Shown: positions 35,263-44,039 of the stretch, piece after piece
Layout of the letters: each line of letters begins with the position of its first letter
How positions within the stretch are numbered: the stretch's first letter is position 1
Source: Streptomyces vietnamensis
Lineage (GTDB): Bacteria; Actinomycetota; Actinomycetes; Streptomycetales; Streptomycetaceae
Direction: 5' to 3'
Assembly: GCF_000830005.1 (NCBI RefSeq)
Contig: NZ_CP010407.1
Coordinates: 248,001 to 312,000, forward strand
Length of the DNA stretch: 64,000 nucleotides
The notes under the pieces: generated by a model
What the model saw: the letters and a program-made list of their open reading frames with translations, nothing else
Told to the model about the DNA's origin: nothing
The model's database searches: none
Position numbers and translations under genes: made by a program

Positions 35263-35415
35263 GACGACAGGGCGGAGTGGTGACACCCTGAGTCACGCGC
35301 GCGCGGGGAATGCCCGCAGAAGCGATCGAACGGCCTGCCGCTGCCTCCGAATGGCTCAGCGGCTCCTGTACCTGTTCACCGTGCCGCGCCCGGTCGGCAG
35401 TCCTACGGTGGCACC

Positions 35416-35796
35416 ATGAGCGACCCGGAGAAGAACAAGGCGACGGCCAAGGCGTTCTACGACCTCATGTTCAACCAGTGCCGCCCGGCCGAGGCCGTCG
35501 CCCAGTACGTCGGCAACACCTACATCCAGCACAACCCGCACGTCGGCGACGGCAAGCAGGCGTTCATCGACTACTTCGAGCGCATGGCCGCCGAGTACCC
35601 CGGCAAACGCGTCGAGTACAAGCGCGCCTTCGCCGAAGGCGACCACGTCGTCCTGCACTGCCACCAGACCTGGCCCGACGAGGAGTACGCCGGCATCGAC
35701 ATCTTCCGCTTCGACGCCGACGGAAAGATCGTCGAGCACTGGGACGTCCTCCAGGTCGTCCCGGCCACCTCCAAGAACGACAACACCATGTTCTGA
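35416..35796 (+). CDS. SnoaL/NTF2-like protein
   Basis: 126 residues forming a single cone-shaped NTF2-like domain: N-terminal helix [17 protein letters not shown], then [19 protein letters not shown] and C-terminal strands [21 protein letters not shown]. The QHNP and HWD elements are typical of SnoaL-like polyketide cyclase relatives that are usually predicted esters or dehydratases of unknown substrate. ATG at 35416. Stands alone. Confidence 0.85.
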   Translation: MSDPEKNKATAKAFYDLMFNQCRPAEAVAQYVGNTYIQHNPHVGDGKQAFIDYFERMAAEYPGKRVEYKRAFAEGDHVVLHCHQTWPDEEYAGIDIFRFDADGKIVEHWDVLQVVPATSKNDNTMF

Positions 35797-36017
35797 GCGA
35801 GATCCACGATCAAGTCGGTCGTCGGGTGGTTCCGCCGCCGTACGGGTCCTCTGGTCCGGGGCGGGGCGGGCGGCGGTCGGCTCGGCACGCTGTTCGCGCC
35901 CGGCGACCGGGGCGGCGCAGGCCATGGGGCGGCGTGGCGGGCGTTCGAGCAGGTCGCCCCCGGCGCGCGCGTGGTGAGGGTGGGGCGGATGGCGGCGCGT
36001 GCGCGTCCCGAGGGCCC

Positions 36018-37136
36018 TCAGGAGGCCACGAGCGCGGGCGCGTCGAGGGTGGGGTAGTCGGTGTAGCCCGTCTCCCCGCCCGTGTACATCAGGTACTGGT
36101 CCCGTACGGCGTTGAGCGGCGCACCGGTCCGCAGGCGTTCGACGAGGTCCGGGTTGGCCAGGAAGCTGCGGCCGAGGGAGATCAGGTCGGCTCCGGCGGC
36201 GAGCAGCCGCTCGCCCGCACCGCGGCCGCCGTCGGCGGGCAGCGGTCCTCCCCACCCGAGGACGGGGTTGGCGATCAGCGTGCCCGGCCAGGTCTTGCGG
36301 ATCTCCTGGAACAGCGGCTGGTCCGGGTCGGCGAACACGACGTGCAGATAGGCGAGGCCCCGGTCGGCCAGGGCGGCGACGAGAGCCGGGTAGATGCTGT
36401 CGGTGTCGCCCTCCTCGACGCCGTTGACGCCGACTCCCGGGGAGATCCGCACCCCGACCCGCTCGGGGCCGATCGCGTCCGCGACGGCCTGGACCACCTC
36501 GACCGCGAACCGGATCCGGTGCTCGACCGGACCGCCGTACGCGTCGGTGCGCCGGTTGGTGTTCTTCGCGAGGAACTGGTGGATCAGGTAGCCGTTGGCG
36601 GCGTGCACCTCGACCCCCTCGAAGCCCGCGTCCACGGCCCGTCGTGCGGCGGCGGCGAAGTCGGCCACGGTCGAGCGGATCTCGTCGACCGTCAGCTCGC
36701 GGGGGACGACGGACGGCCGGCGCCCGTCGGCGGTGTGGATCTCCTCGGGGAGCGCCACCGGCGAGGGGGCGACGGGGACGTGACCGCTGGTGTCCGGGTG
36801 GCCGACCCGCCCACCGTGCTGGATCTGCACGAACATCCGCCCGCCGGCTTCCCGTACGGCGTCGGTGACCTCGCGCCATCCCGCCACGTGGGCGGAGGTG
36901 TGGAGCGCGGGGATGTTGGCGTAGGTCTGGCCGACGGCGCTCGGCGTGGTGGCCTCGGCGATGATCAGGCCGGCGGAGGCGCGCTGCGCGTAGTACGTGG
37001 CCATGAGCGAGGTCGGCACCCCGTCGGCGTCGGCGCGGTTGCGCGTCAGCGGGGCCATGACCAGCCGGTTGGGGAGGGCGAGGGGGCCGAGGGTGGTGGC
37101 TTCGAAGAGGCGGGATCCGCCCGCGTTGTTCGTCAT
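36018..37136 (-). CDS. Old yellow enzyme-family alkene reductase
   Basis: 372-residue FMN TIM barrel. Conserved features: N-terminal APLTRNRAD, FVQIQHGGRVGHPD, the His-Asn pair in VHAANGYLIHQFLA, NRRTDAYGG, RISPGVGVNG and the phosphate-binding GADLISLGRSFLANPDL. It reduces activated C=C bonds with NAD(P)H. ATG at 37136. Divergent from a MerR regulator with a palindrome in the shared promoter, so expression is probably induced by electrophiles or xenobiotics. Confidence 0.94.
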   Translation of the reverse strand: MTNNAGGSRLFEATTLGPLALPNRLVMAPLTRNRADADGVPTSLMATYYAQRASAGLIIAEATTPSAVGQTYANIPALHTSAHVAGWREVTDAVREAGGRMFVQIQHGGRVGHPDTSGHVPVAPSPVALPEEIHTADGRRPSVVPRELTVDEIRSTVADFAAAARRAVDAGFEGVEVHAANGYLIHQFLAKNTNRRTDAYGGPVEHRIRFAVEVVQAVADAIGPERVGVRISPGVGVNGVEEGDTDSIYPALVAALADRGLAYLHVVFADPDQPLFQEIRKTWPGTLIANPVLGWGGPLPADGGRGAGERLLAAGADLISLGRSFLANPDLVERLRTGAPLNAVRDQYLMYTGGETGYTDYPTLDAPALVAS

Positions 37137-37153
37137 GCCGGTACCGTAGAACT

Positions 37154-37167
37154 TGACACCGGTGTCA
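37154..37167. promoter_or_regulatory. MerR-type operator TGACACCGGTGTCA
   Basis: A perfect 14-bp palindrome lies in the spacer between TTGAAT (-35) and a TACGGT-like -10 reading toward the alkene reductase. An operator within a long 18-19 bp spacer is the hallmark of MerR-activated promoters. Confidence 0.68.
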
Positions 37168-37202
37168 GATTCAAGTGGGAACTGGTAGGAGCGGAGCGGA
37201 CG

Positions 37203-37565
37203 ATGCGGATCGGCGAGCTGGCACGACGCTCCGGGGTGAGCGAGCGCTCCCTGCGTTACTACGAGCAGCAGGGCCTGTTGCGGTCCGAGCGCACCCCCGG
37301 CGGTCATCGCGCCTACGGGGAGTGGGCGGTCGACCGCGTCATCCGCATCCAGGCCCTCTACGCGGCGGGCCTGGGCAGCAAGAAGATCGCGATGCTGCTC
37401 CCGTGCATGCGGGACGTGGACGGCGGCCCGACGGAGTACACCACCGGTGAGCTGGTCGAGGAACTGACCGTCGAGCGTGACCGCATCGACCGCATGATCC
37501 TCGACCTCGTCCGTTCCCGCGAGGTTTTGGACGAGGTCATCGACGCCGCGACCATGAGAGCGTGA
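37203..37565 (+). CDS. MerR-family transcriptional regulator
   Basis: 120 residues: winged HTH MRIGELARRSGVSERSLRYY then EQQGLLRSERTPGGHRAY, followed by a dimerisation coiled coil (ELVEELTVERDRIDRMILDL). There is one cysteine (LLPCMRDVDGG), so metal sensing is unlikely. ATG at 37203 after GGAGCGGA. It faces the alkene reductase across the palindromic promoter and most probably controls it. Confidence 0.9.
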   Translation: MRIGELARRSGVSERSLRYYEQQGLLRSERTPGGHRAYGEWAVDRVIRIQALYAAGLGSKKIAMLLPCMRDVDGGPTEYTTGELVEELTVERDRIDRMILDLVRSREVLDEVIDAATMRA

Positions 37566-37786
37566 GGTCTGTCCGGCCGGCCATCGGCCGGGCCGGAGAC
37601 CGGGATCCCCGCAGTCCGGAGGTACGGGACGGAACGGGATGGGGGACTGCTTGTCCTCCGTATGCGGCCGGTCGCCGCAACGCGGTTCCCGAGGGTGTCC
37701 GGGGCGTTTCGATCATGCGAACTACGCGCGTCAACCAGCCTGTACGCCGTTGACGCCCCCGTCGGCCTCGGCGAGACTCCTGGCTC

Positions 37787-37879
37787 ATGCAGCCCCCTCG
37801 TGACCGCTCGGTCACCCTCGTCCAGCGCCGACACGTGGACCTCGTCCGTGTCGCGAGCGCGGCCTGTCGCTGCCCCTGA
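37787..37879 (+). CDS. Putative cysteine-responsive leader peptide upstream of the sulfatase
   Basis: A 30-codon ORF encodes a peptide ending QRRHVDLVRVASAACRCP. The R-R-H-V-D-L-V-R-V...C-R pattern matches the small leader peptides that precede sulfur-assimilation genes in many actinobacteria, where cysteine codons near the end (here two within three codons) allow translation-coupled control by cysteine supply. It ends 121 bases before the sulfatase start. The ribosome binding site is weak (GGCGAGAC). Confidence 0.72.
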   Translation: MQPPRDRSVTLVQRRHVDLVRVASAACRCP

Positions 37880-38000
37880 CCGGCCGGTTTCCCGCTCGCC
37901 TTCCACGCTCCTCCGCCCGCCCGCGCCCGCGGCGCCGTCCCCGCCCCCGCAGGGTTCCGGAGGCATGCCCGTACGTCCGCACGCCCTTCTGGAGACTCGT

Positions 38001-39404
38001 ATGTCCACGCCCCTGTCCCGCCGCGCCCTCGGCGGGGTCGCCGCCGGTGCCGCCGCCGCGGCCGCCCTCGGCGCCACCGCACCCGCCGCGCAGGCGACTT
38101 CCCCGGCCGACCCGCAGGAGCGTCCCTTCCGCGCCGCGCACCCGCGCCGCCACTCCCCGCGGCCCAACATCCTCTTCATCCTGGGCGACGACCTCGGCTG
38201 GGCCGACCTCTCCTCCTACGGCTCCCCGCACATCCGCACCCCCCACCTGGACCGCCTCGCCCGCCAGGGCGTCCGCTTCACCGACGCCTACTCCGGCTCC
38301 GCGACCTGCTCCCCCACCCGTTTCAGCCTCTACACCGGCCGCTACCCGGGCCGTACGAAGGGCGGACTCGCCGAGCCGATCGCCGACAAGTCCGTCGGCC
38401 TGGAGCCCACCCATCCCACGCTCGCCTCGCTGCTGCGGGACTCCGGCTACGCCACCGCCCTCATCGGCAAGTGGCACTGCGGCTACCTCCCCGACTACTC
38501 CCCCACCAAGTCCGGTTGGGACGAGTTCTTCGGCAACTTCGGCGGGGCCCTGGAGTACTACTCCAAGCTCGGCCTCGGCGGGGAGTACGACCTCTACGAG
38601 GGCGACGCCGAGTACAAGGACCTGCGCTACTACACCCGGATCCTCACCGAGCGGGCGAGCGAGTACGTCGGCCGCGACCACGACAAGCCCTGGCTGCTCA
38701 ACCTCAACTTCACCACCCCGCACTGGCCGTGGATCGCCGACGGCGACAAGGAGACCAGCGACGAGATAGTCCGCCGCATCAAGGCCGGCGACCGCTCCGC
38801 ACTCTGGCACCAGGACGGCGGCTCGGTCGAGAAGTACAAGGAGATGGTCGAGGACCTCGACCGCTCGATCGGGCAGGTCCTCGACGCGCTGAAGCGCTCC
38901 GGCCGGGAACAGGACACCCTCGTCTTCTTCGCCAGCGACAACGGCGGCGAGCGCTTCTCCTACAACTGGCCGCTCGCCGGCAACAAGGGCTCCCTCCAGG
39001 AGGGCGGCATCCGGGTCCCCGCGATCCTGCGCTGGCCCGCCCGGATCGACGGCGGCCAGGTCAGCGACCTGCCGGTGTTCACGCCCGACTGGACGGCGAC
39101 CCTCCTCGACCTGGCCGGCGCCCGCCCCCACCCCGCGTACCCCCTCGACGGCACCAGCCTCGCCGGACACCTGCTGCGCGGCGCCGAGGTGCCCGAGCGG
39201 GACCTCTTCTGGCGGGTACGGGGCGAACGGGCGCTGCGCCGCGGCGACTGGAAGTACTACCGGGGCAAGTCCGGCCGCGACCAGCTCTTCCAGCTGTCGG
39301 AGGACTCCCGCGAGCAGGCGGACCGGGCCCCGTTCGAGCAGACCCGGCTCGCCGAGCTCCGGGCCGCCTGGGAGCGGATCGACGCGGGGCTGCTCCGCTA
39401 CTGA
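38001..39404 (+). CDS. Secreted type I sulfatase
   Basis: 467 residues. The signal region SRRALGGVAAGAAAAAALG suggests Tat export, fitting an enzyme matured in the cytoplasm. The sulfatase signature CSPTRFSLYTGR has Cys103 as the residue converted to formylglycine. Metal ligands are in FILGDDLGWAD and FFASDNGGERF. The enzyme releases sulfate from organic sulfate esters outside the cell. ATG at 38001 with GGAG upstream. The cysteine leader peptide in front suggests induction on sulfur limitation. Followed by a strong hairpin. Confidence 0.92.
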   Translation: MSTPLSRRALGGVAAGAAAAAALGATAPAAQATSPADPQERPFRAAHPRRHSPRPNILFILGDDLGWADLSSYGSPHIRTPHLDRLARQGVRFTDAYSGSATCSPTRFSLYTGRYPGRTKGGLAEPIADKSVGLEPTHPTLASLLRDSGYATALIGKWHCGYLPDYSPTKSGWDEFFGNFGGALEYYSKLGLGGEYDLYEGDAEYKDLRYYTRILTERASEYVGRDHDKPWLLNLNFTTPHWPWIADGDKETSDEIVRRIKAGDRSALWHQDGGSVEKYKEMVEDLDRSIGQVLDALKRSGREQDTLVFFASDNGGERFSYNWPLAGNKGSLQEGGIRVPAILRWPARIDGGQVSDLPVFTPDWTATLLDLAGARPHPAYPLDGTSLAGHLLRGAEVPERDLFWRVRGERALRRGDWKYYRGKSGRDQLFQLSEDSREQADRAPFEQTRLAELRAAWERIDAGLLRY

Positions 39405-39412
39405 ACCCCGGT

Positions 39413-39430
39413 CGGCCCCGCGAGGGGCCG
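39413..39430 (+). terminator. Terminator after the sulfatase gene
   Basis: Perfect 7-bp stem CGGCCCC-GCGA-GGGGCCG nine bases after the sulfatase stop. A second GGCC...GGCC hairpin follows immediately. Confidence 0.75.
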
Positions 39431-39705
39431 GCCCCACGATGGGGTCGGCCCCGGACCGGCCCGCAGCCGGGCTCGATCGCTCGGCTGGGCGACGGACGTT
39501 GCGTCGACGTGATCCGCGCAGGAGGCTGCGGCCAAAGCGGGGGCCATGAGCCTGCGCCCGCCTCCGTACCACGCCTGCCCGAGCCCCTGGACGCGCCTCC
39601 GTCTTCCGGGGGCTCGGCGCATGCCCCTCCGTCCCAGTCGGCCGGGGCCGAGACCCCGTCGACGGGTTGAGGCTCGGCGCTCAGCGCGCCGACCAGGGGG
39701 GCAAG

Positions 39706-39730
39706 GTGCCCGCCCGCTTCGGGCGGGCAC
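39706..39730 (-). terminator. Strong hairpin, 10-bp perfect stem
   Basis: GTGCCCGCCC / GGGCGGGCAC around GCTTC. It lies ten bases past the stop of the small minus-strand frame at 39740, the usual distance for a terminator of that strand. Confidence 0.75.
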
Positions 39731-39739
39731 CCGGGCCCG

Positions 39740-39838
39740 TCAGGCCTCGATCAGCTCCTCCACGGACTCCTCGCACCGCACGATCAGCAGGCCCGATGGG
39801 CGCGCCCCTGCGATGGTCGGCGGGTTGACCTGCCTCAA
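39740..39838 (-). pseudogene. Short minus-strand coding remnant ahead of a terminator
   Basis: The last frame before the hairpin reads RQVNPPTIAGARPSGLLIV then RCEESVEELIEA and stops at 39740-39742. It starts at TTG 39838 if translated. The protein-like sequence and the strong terminator directly after it suggest the 3' end of a lost gene. No family can be named. The remaining 39431-39705 stretch holds nothing I can support. Confidence 0.35.
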
Positions 39839-39901
39839 CAGCCGCCGCTATGGGTGTCGTTGACCGCACCGTCCCGTGCGGCAGCGGAAGGGGGAAGGCA
39901 G

Positions 39902-40648
39902 TTGATCGCGATCTGGTGGGTCATCGTCGTGGTGGCACTGGGCGTGTGGTGGACGGTCTGGCGGCTCGTCCGGTACCCGGGCGGATGGGCGTACGCGTTC
40001 CACGAGGAACACCGGGAGGCGCGCAAGGCGCTGGAGGATGCCCGCGGCGCCGTACGGGAGCTGCGGAACACGGCCCTTCGCGAGACGTGGCAGGCACGGA
40101 CCGCGGTGAGGCGGGCCGAGCGGGCCCATCGGCGCCGGGTCCAGCGGGCGGAGTCCGAGCTGGAGCGACTGCGCGACCCGCACCGCGGTGCCCTGGTCGA
40201 GCAGTTGGGTGCGATCACCCTGCACGAGCACGCGGTCCTCATATCCGACGACGCGGTGCCGCTGGCCGGCGTGCGCGTCCGGTTCGAACTCGCCCGTTCC
40301 ACGCACGTGTCGTATGTGTACATCACGCGGCCCGATGGACGGGAGCACATGGAGTGCTACGAGGGCGAGGAGTTTCCCGAGGGCGCGGTACGCCGGTTCA
40401 GCGTACGGATCCAGAACGCGGCCGTGACGGAGAACCGGCTGCAGGAACGGCGCGCCGGTGACATCCGCACGCTCGAAGCGGAGCTGCGCGAGGCCCGCAA
40501 GGCGACGGAGCCGATACAGGCGGCGCAAGACCGTCTGGACAAGACGCGCGCCCGTCACAAGGACAGCCTCGAGCTCTCCCGGGCGCGAGCGGCGCTCGAC
40601 GACGCCAGGGACGCCTGGCGGGACCTGACCGGGCGCCGCCCGCTCTGA
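39902..40648 (+). CDS. Hypothetical single-pass membrane protein with coiled coils
   Basis: 248 residues. One N-terminal helix (IAIWWVIVVVALGVWWTVW) anchors the protein. A long Arg/Glu-rich coiled coil (about 35-100), a beta-rich middle domain (VLISDDAVPLAGVRVRFEL, SYVYITRPDGREHMECYEG) and a second coiled coil (about 185-245) follow. TTG at 39902 is preferred because AAGGGGGAAGG lies directly upstream. An ATG at 39854 has no site. Function unknown. The layout resembles a membrane-tethered scaffold. Confidence 0.72.
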   Translation: MIAIWWVIVVVALGVWWTVWRLVRYPGGWAYAFHEEHREARKALEDARGAVRELRNTALRETWQARTAVRRAERAHRRRVQRAESELERLRDPHRGALVEQLGAITLHEHAVLISDDAVPLAGVRVRFELARSTHVSYVYITRPDGREHMECYEGEEFPEGAVRRFSVRIQNAAVTENRLQERRAGDIRTLEAELREARKATEPIQAAQDRLDKTRARHKDSLELSRARAALDDARDAWRDLTGRRPL

Positions 40649-40721
40649 CCGCGCGTCCTTCACCCGTACGGGTCGGGGCACACGGGTCCTGGTGATCGGT
40701 CGTGGTGGTCGGTCGGGGTGG

Positions 40722-41219
40722 TCAGTCCCACTGCTGGTCGGCGAGGGACTCGACCGGCTGGGGCTTGCCGATCACGGCCAGGGCGATGAAGAAGTTGATC
40801 TGACCGATCGCGATGGTCAGGGTGGCCAGCGCCTTGGCGTCGTAGTGCCGGGCAGCCTCGGCGTACACCTCGTCGGTGACACGCTCGCGGCCGTGCGGGG
40901 CGGGCTGGAGGGTCGCCTCGACCAGCGCGAGAGCGGCCCGCTCGGCGGGGGTGAAGTACGGGGCGTCCTGCCAGGACGCGACCGCGGTGATCCGCTCCTC
41001 CGACTCCCCCGCCTTGCGCAGGAAGCCGGTGTTCAGGACGGTCAGGTACGTGTTGTGGACGATCTGCCCCGCCCGCAGGTGCACCAGGTTGATCGTGGTG
41101 CGGGGGACGGACCGGTTGCCGGTGGCGCGGAACAACGCGGCGCTGACGTCGGCCAGCTCGGGCACGAACTCGCCCGGGTTCGGCATGCGGGAGAGGGAAA
41201 CAGCAGCGGTGTTCGTCAT
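40722..41219 (-). CDS. Carboxymuconolactone decarboxylase/AhpD-like protein
   Basis: 165 residues of all-helical AhpD fold. The segment that normally carries the CxxC and acid (RASQINGCAYC...) reads HLRAGQIVHNTYLTVLNTGFL here, so the redox cysteines are missing and peroxidase activity is unlikely. The C-terminal half is typical (FTPAERAALALVEA, LATLTIAIGQINFFIALAVI). ATG at 41219. It lies 231 bases downstream of the quinone reductase on the same strand, with convergence to the coiled-coil gene at a small ACCCGTACGGGT palindrome (40662-40673). Confidence 0.85.
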   Translation of the reverse strand: MTNTAAVSLSRMPNPGEFVPELADVSAALFRATGNRSVPRTTINLVHLRAGQIVHNTYLTVLNTGFLRKAGESEERITAVASWQDAPYFTPAERAALALVEATLQPAPHGRERVTDEVYAEAARHYDAKALATLTIAIGQINFFIALAVIGKPQPVESLADQQWD

Positions 41220-41450
41220 GGCGAGGACTCTCCGTCTTCCAGTCGGTCGGTGCCGCCGGCGTGCTCGCCGGCGTCTTCACTGCACTGACGGAACGACGGA
41301 CGGGAATGTGACGGGCGACGAGGAAGGATTTTGCTCCCCGGGTCCTCTGCCCGCTCCCCCGCCCGCTCCTCCGTCCGCCCCTCGGATCGTCTTCCGGCTC
41401 GCGGCGCATCCGGCGCGTCCGGTGTGTCCGGCGCGTTCTCTCGTCGGCGC

Positions 41451-42230
41451 TCAGCCGCGTACGTGCAGCCCGAATCCCGTGCGGCCCGCGGGCTCCAGTC
41501 CCTCCTTCAGCTGCAGCGAGGGGATCTCGTAGTCGCCGAAGTTCTGGCGTCGGAACGCGATCGGTTCGGTCGACTCCAGGGTGAGCAGGCGCTCTTCCCA
41601 GGCCTTGGCGACGTCCGCGTAGTCGGCGTCGGTCATCCGGTCGGTGCCGTGGAGGACGAACGGCGGCAGGACCTCGATGCCGGGGTAGTAGAGGATGCCG
41701 TGGTGGATCGGGAACAGCAGGTCGTCGATCGGGCCGTTGATCCCGCGGGCGGTGTAGTGGGACTGCGGGCCGCCGGTGGTCACCGACAGCAGGGCCTTCC
41801 GGCCGGCGAGGGTGCCTTCGCCGAAGCGTTCGCCGTACTTGGTGTCGCTGTGCTCGCCGACGCCGTACGCGAAGTGGTAGGTGAACACCCGGTCCACCCA
41901 GCCCTTGAGGATCGCGGGCATCGTGTACCACCACAGCGGGAACTGGAAGATGATCGTGTCGGCCCACAGCAGCTTCTCCTGCTCGGCGCGGACGTCGGGG
42001 GTGAGCGTCCCGGCGTCGAAGGCCCGGCCCGAGTCCAGGGCGACCTTCAGCGGACTCGACGCGGCGGGGCCGTAGTCCGCGGCGTCCACGACCGCCTTCC
42101 AGTTCATCGCGTACAGATCGCTCACCCGTACGTCGTGCCCGGCGGCCTCCAGTGTGGACACCGCGAGGTCCTTCAGCGAGCTGTTGAGCGACTTCGGCTC
42201 CGGGTGGGCGTGGACGATCAGCGTCTTCAT
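41451..42230 (-). CDS. NAD(P)H quinone reductase, flavodoxin-like fold
   Basis: 259 residues similar to NQO1/MdaB-type flavoproteins: FAD phosphate loop IVHAHPEPKSLNSSL, LLWADTIIFQFPLWWYTMPA, the active-site GWVDRVFTYHFAYG and SVTTGGPQSHYTARG. It reduces quinones or azo compounds by two electrons. ATG at 42230 with GAAGGAG upstream. Divergent from an XRE-family regulator, which likely controls it. The promoter region contains a short tandem repeat. Confidence 0.92.
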   Translation of the reverse strand: MKTLIVHAHPEPKSLNSSLKDLAVSTLEAAGHDVRVSDLYAMNWKAVVDAADYGPAASSPLKVALDSGRAFDAGTLTPDVRAEQEKLLWADTIIFQFPLWWYTMPAILKGWVDRVFTYHFAYGVGEHSDTKYGERFGEGTLAGRKALLSVTTGGPQSHYTARGINGPIDDLLFPIHHGILYYPGIEVLPPFVLHGTDRMTDADYADVAKAWEERLLTLESTEPIAFRRQNFGDYEIPSLQLKEGLEPAGRTGFGLHVRG

Positions 42231-42240
42231 CGGTGACTCC

Positions 42241-42275
42241 TTCGGATCGGATGCCTTCGGATCGGATGCCTTCGA
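42241..42275. repeat. 15-bp tandem repeat in a divergent promoter
   Basis: TTCGGATCGGATGCC occurs at 42241 and 42256, followed by a partial third copy (TTCGATCC). On the minus strand the first copy supplies the GAAGGAG ribosome binding site of the quinone reductase. Could be an operator array for the XRE protein. Confidence 0.65.
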
Positions 42276-42385
42276 TCCTGGCTGCCCGGGGGTCCGCTGT
42301 TCAGGGACGCCGTTTCCGTCGGACCGGGCTTCCTGGTATCGGCAGGGCCACCCTCACGAGGAGCCACCGAGGCCATACTGGGGAC

Positions 42386-43234
42386 ATGGACGATCTTGCG
42401 GGCTTCCTTCGGACCCGGCGTTCCCGCATCGACCCGGCGGCCGTCGGCATTCCCACCGACAGCCGCCGCCGGGTCGCGGGGCTCCGCCGCGAAGAGGTCG
42501 CGCACCTGTCCGGGGTCAGCGTCGACTACTACGTACGCCTGGAGCAGGGGCGCGCGACCCAGCCCTCCGAGCAGGTCCTCGACGCCCTCGCCCGCGTCCT
42601 CGGCCTCGACGAGACCGAACTCGGGCACCTGTACCGGCTCGCCCGGCAGCGCCGCCGCCCCGCGAAGGCGCCGGGCGGGCGCCTCCGGCCGGAGGCGCTG
42701 CGCGTCCTCGACCTGGTCGCCGACGCACCCGCGCTGATCATGAACCATCGTCTGGACGTGCTCGCCGGGAACCGCCTCGCCCACCTCCTCTACGGGCGGC
42801 CGATACCGGGCCTGAACACCGCCCGGCACATCTTCCTCGAGGAGGCCGAGCGCGGCCTCTACGCGGACTGGGACACATGCACCCTCGACGTGGTCGGGCA
42901 CCTGCGCCTGGCCGCCGGCAAATACCCCGAGGACCCCCGTCTGGCCTCGCTCGTCGGCGAGCTCGCGATGGGCAGCGAACGCTTCCGCCGCCTCTGGGCC
43001 CGCGCGGACGTGCGCGCCCGCACGCATGGACGCAAGGCGTATCGGCATCCGCTGGTCGGCCTCCTTGAACTCCACCAGGAGAACTTCGCGCTGCCCGACG
43101 AACCGGGCATGGAGCTGCTGGTACTGTCCGCGGCCCCGGGCAGCCCCGCGGAGGACGGTCTCCGCCTGCTCGCGGGTCTGGGCGCGGAGGGCGATGACGT
43201 GCAGCCCCCGGTGAACGCTCGGGTTCGCGAGTGA
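42386..43234 (+). CDS. XRE-family regulator with MmyB-like ligand domain
   Basis: 282 residues. HTH at the N-terminus (VAGLRREEVAHLSGVSVDYY then VRLEQGRATQPSEQVLDALA), the RREEVA...YYxRLEQGR signature of the MmyB-type XRE group. The C-terminal PAS-like domain (LIMNHRLDVLAGNRLAHLLY, and HPLVGLLELHQENFALPDEPG) binds an unknown hydrophobic ligand in this family. ATG at 42386. Divergent from the quinone reductase, a very common pairing for this regulator type. Confidence 0.92.
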   Translation: MDDLAGFLRTRRSRIDPAAVGIPTDSRRRVAGLRREEVAHLSGVSVDYYVRLEQGRATQPSEQVLDALARVLGLDETELGHLYRLARQRRRPAKAPGGRLRPEALRVLDLVADAPALIMNHRLDVLAGNRLAHLLYGRPIPGLNTARHIFLEEAERGLYADWDTCTLDVVGHLRLAAGKYPEDPRLASLVGELAMGSERFRRLWARADVRARTHGRKAYRHPLVGLLELHQENFALPDEPGMELLVLSAAPGSPAEDGLRLLAGLGAEGDDVQPPVNARVRE

Positions 43235-43341
43235 CTCGACGCCGCACCCCCTCTCCCTCCCCTGGGGTGGTCCGCGCCGGCGGGGGGTCTGGGGTGGGTA
43301 GGCTCGGGGTACCGCGCCAGAGGCATACAGAGGAGAGACAC

Positions 43342-43962
43342 GTGTTCGTGAAGGTGTGCGGGCTCGGGACGACCGCCGACATCGACGTGGCGGTTGCGGC
43401 CGGAGCGGACGCCGTCGGTCTGGTGATCAGCGGGACCAGCGTGCGCGGGCTCGACCACGATCGGGCCGTGCGGCTCGCCGCCCACGTGCCGCCGGGTGTC
43501 CTGTCCGTTCTGGTGGTCAACGACACGCCTGCCGCCGACGCCGCCCGTATCGCCGGTGAACTCGGTTTCGGCGCCCTGCAGTTGCACGGCAAGGCGTATC
43601 GCGAGGAGGACTTCGCGGCCGCGGCCGGGGTCTTTCCGCGGTTGTGGCGGGCCACGTCCTTGAACGAACGGCCCGACACGCGTGTCGGCGCCTACGGCGA
43701 GGAGGTCCTTCTCCTCGACTCGCCCCGCGCGGGTTCGGGCGAGCCGTGGGACCTGTCACTGCTCGAGACGGCCCGGCCCGAGGGCCCGTGGCTGCTCGCC
43801 GGCGGGCTCACGCCGGACAACGTCGGCGAGGCGATCGACCGGGCGCGTCCCTGGGGGGTCGACGTCTCCAGCGGCGTCGAGTCCGCGCCGGGCGTCAAGG
43901 ACCATGACCTGATCCGTACCTTCGTCGCCGCCGCGAAGCAGGCCGCCTCGCAAGGGGCCTGA
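43342..43962 (+). CDS. trpF: Phosphoribosylanthranilate isomerase-like protein
   Basis: 206-residue TIM barrel. The catalytic Cys is in FVKVCGLGTT (position 6) and the Asp in EVLLLDSPRAG. Other family blocks are GADAVGLVISGTSVRG, GALQLHGK, LAGGLTPDNV and the C-terminal GVDVSSGVESAPGVKD. It converts phosphoribosylanthranilate to CdRP in tryptophan synthesis. GTG at 43342 after AGGAGAG. No other trp gene is close. Streptomyces normally use the bifunctional PriA for this step, so a separate TrpF is unexpected here. Confidence 0.88.
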   Translation: MFVKVCGLGTTADIDVAVAAGADAVGLVISGTSVRGLDHDRAVRLAAHVPPGVLSVLVVNDTPAADAARIAGELGFGALQLHGKAYREEDFAAAAGVFPRLWRATSLNERPDTRVGAYGEEVLLLDSPRAGSGEPWDLSLLETARPEGPWLLAGGLTPDNVGEAIDRARPWGVDVSSGVESAPGVKDHDLIRTFVAAAKQAASQGA

Positions 43963-43985
43963 CTCGGGCCGACCCGCGGCCGGCT

Positions 43986-44031
43986 CTGCGGGCTGCGGGC
44001 TGCGGGCTGCGGGCTGCGGGCTGCGGGCTGC
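43986..44031. repeat. Heptamer tandem repeat CTGCGGG x6
   Basis: Six perfect CTGCGGG units (43986-44027) plus a partial copy lie between the convergent stops of trpF and the membrane protein. Copy number probably varies between strains. A role in termination is possible. Confidence 0.85.
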
Positions 44032-44039
44032 CGCAGGAT

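Noticed and set aside
34146..35412. 13-mer GCCACCGTAGGAC in the mat operator and inverted before the SnoaL-like gene
   Set aside because: Exact 13-mers are expected by chance many times in a window of this size and composition.
43986..44031. Heptamer repeat considered as a CRISPR-like or VNTR coding element
   Set aside because: Units are contiguous with no spacers and lie between stops, so it is a simple tandem repeat only.
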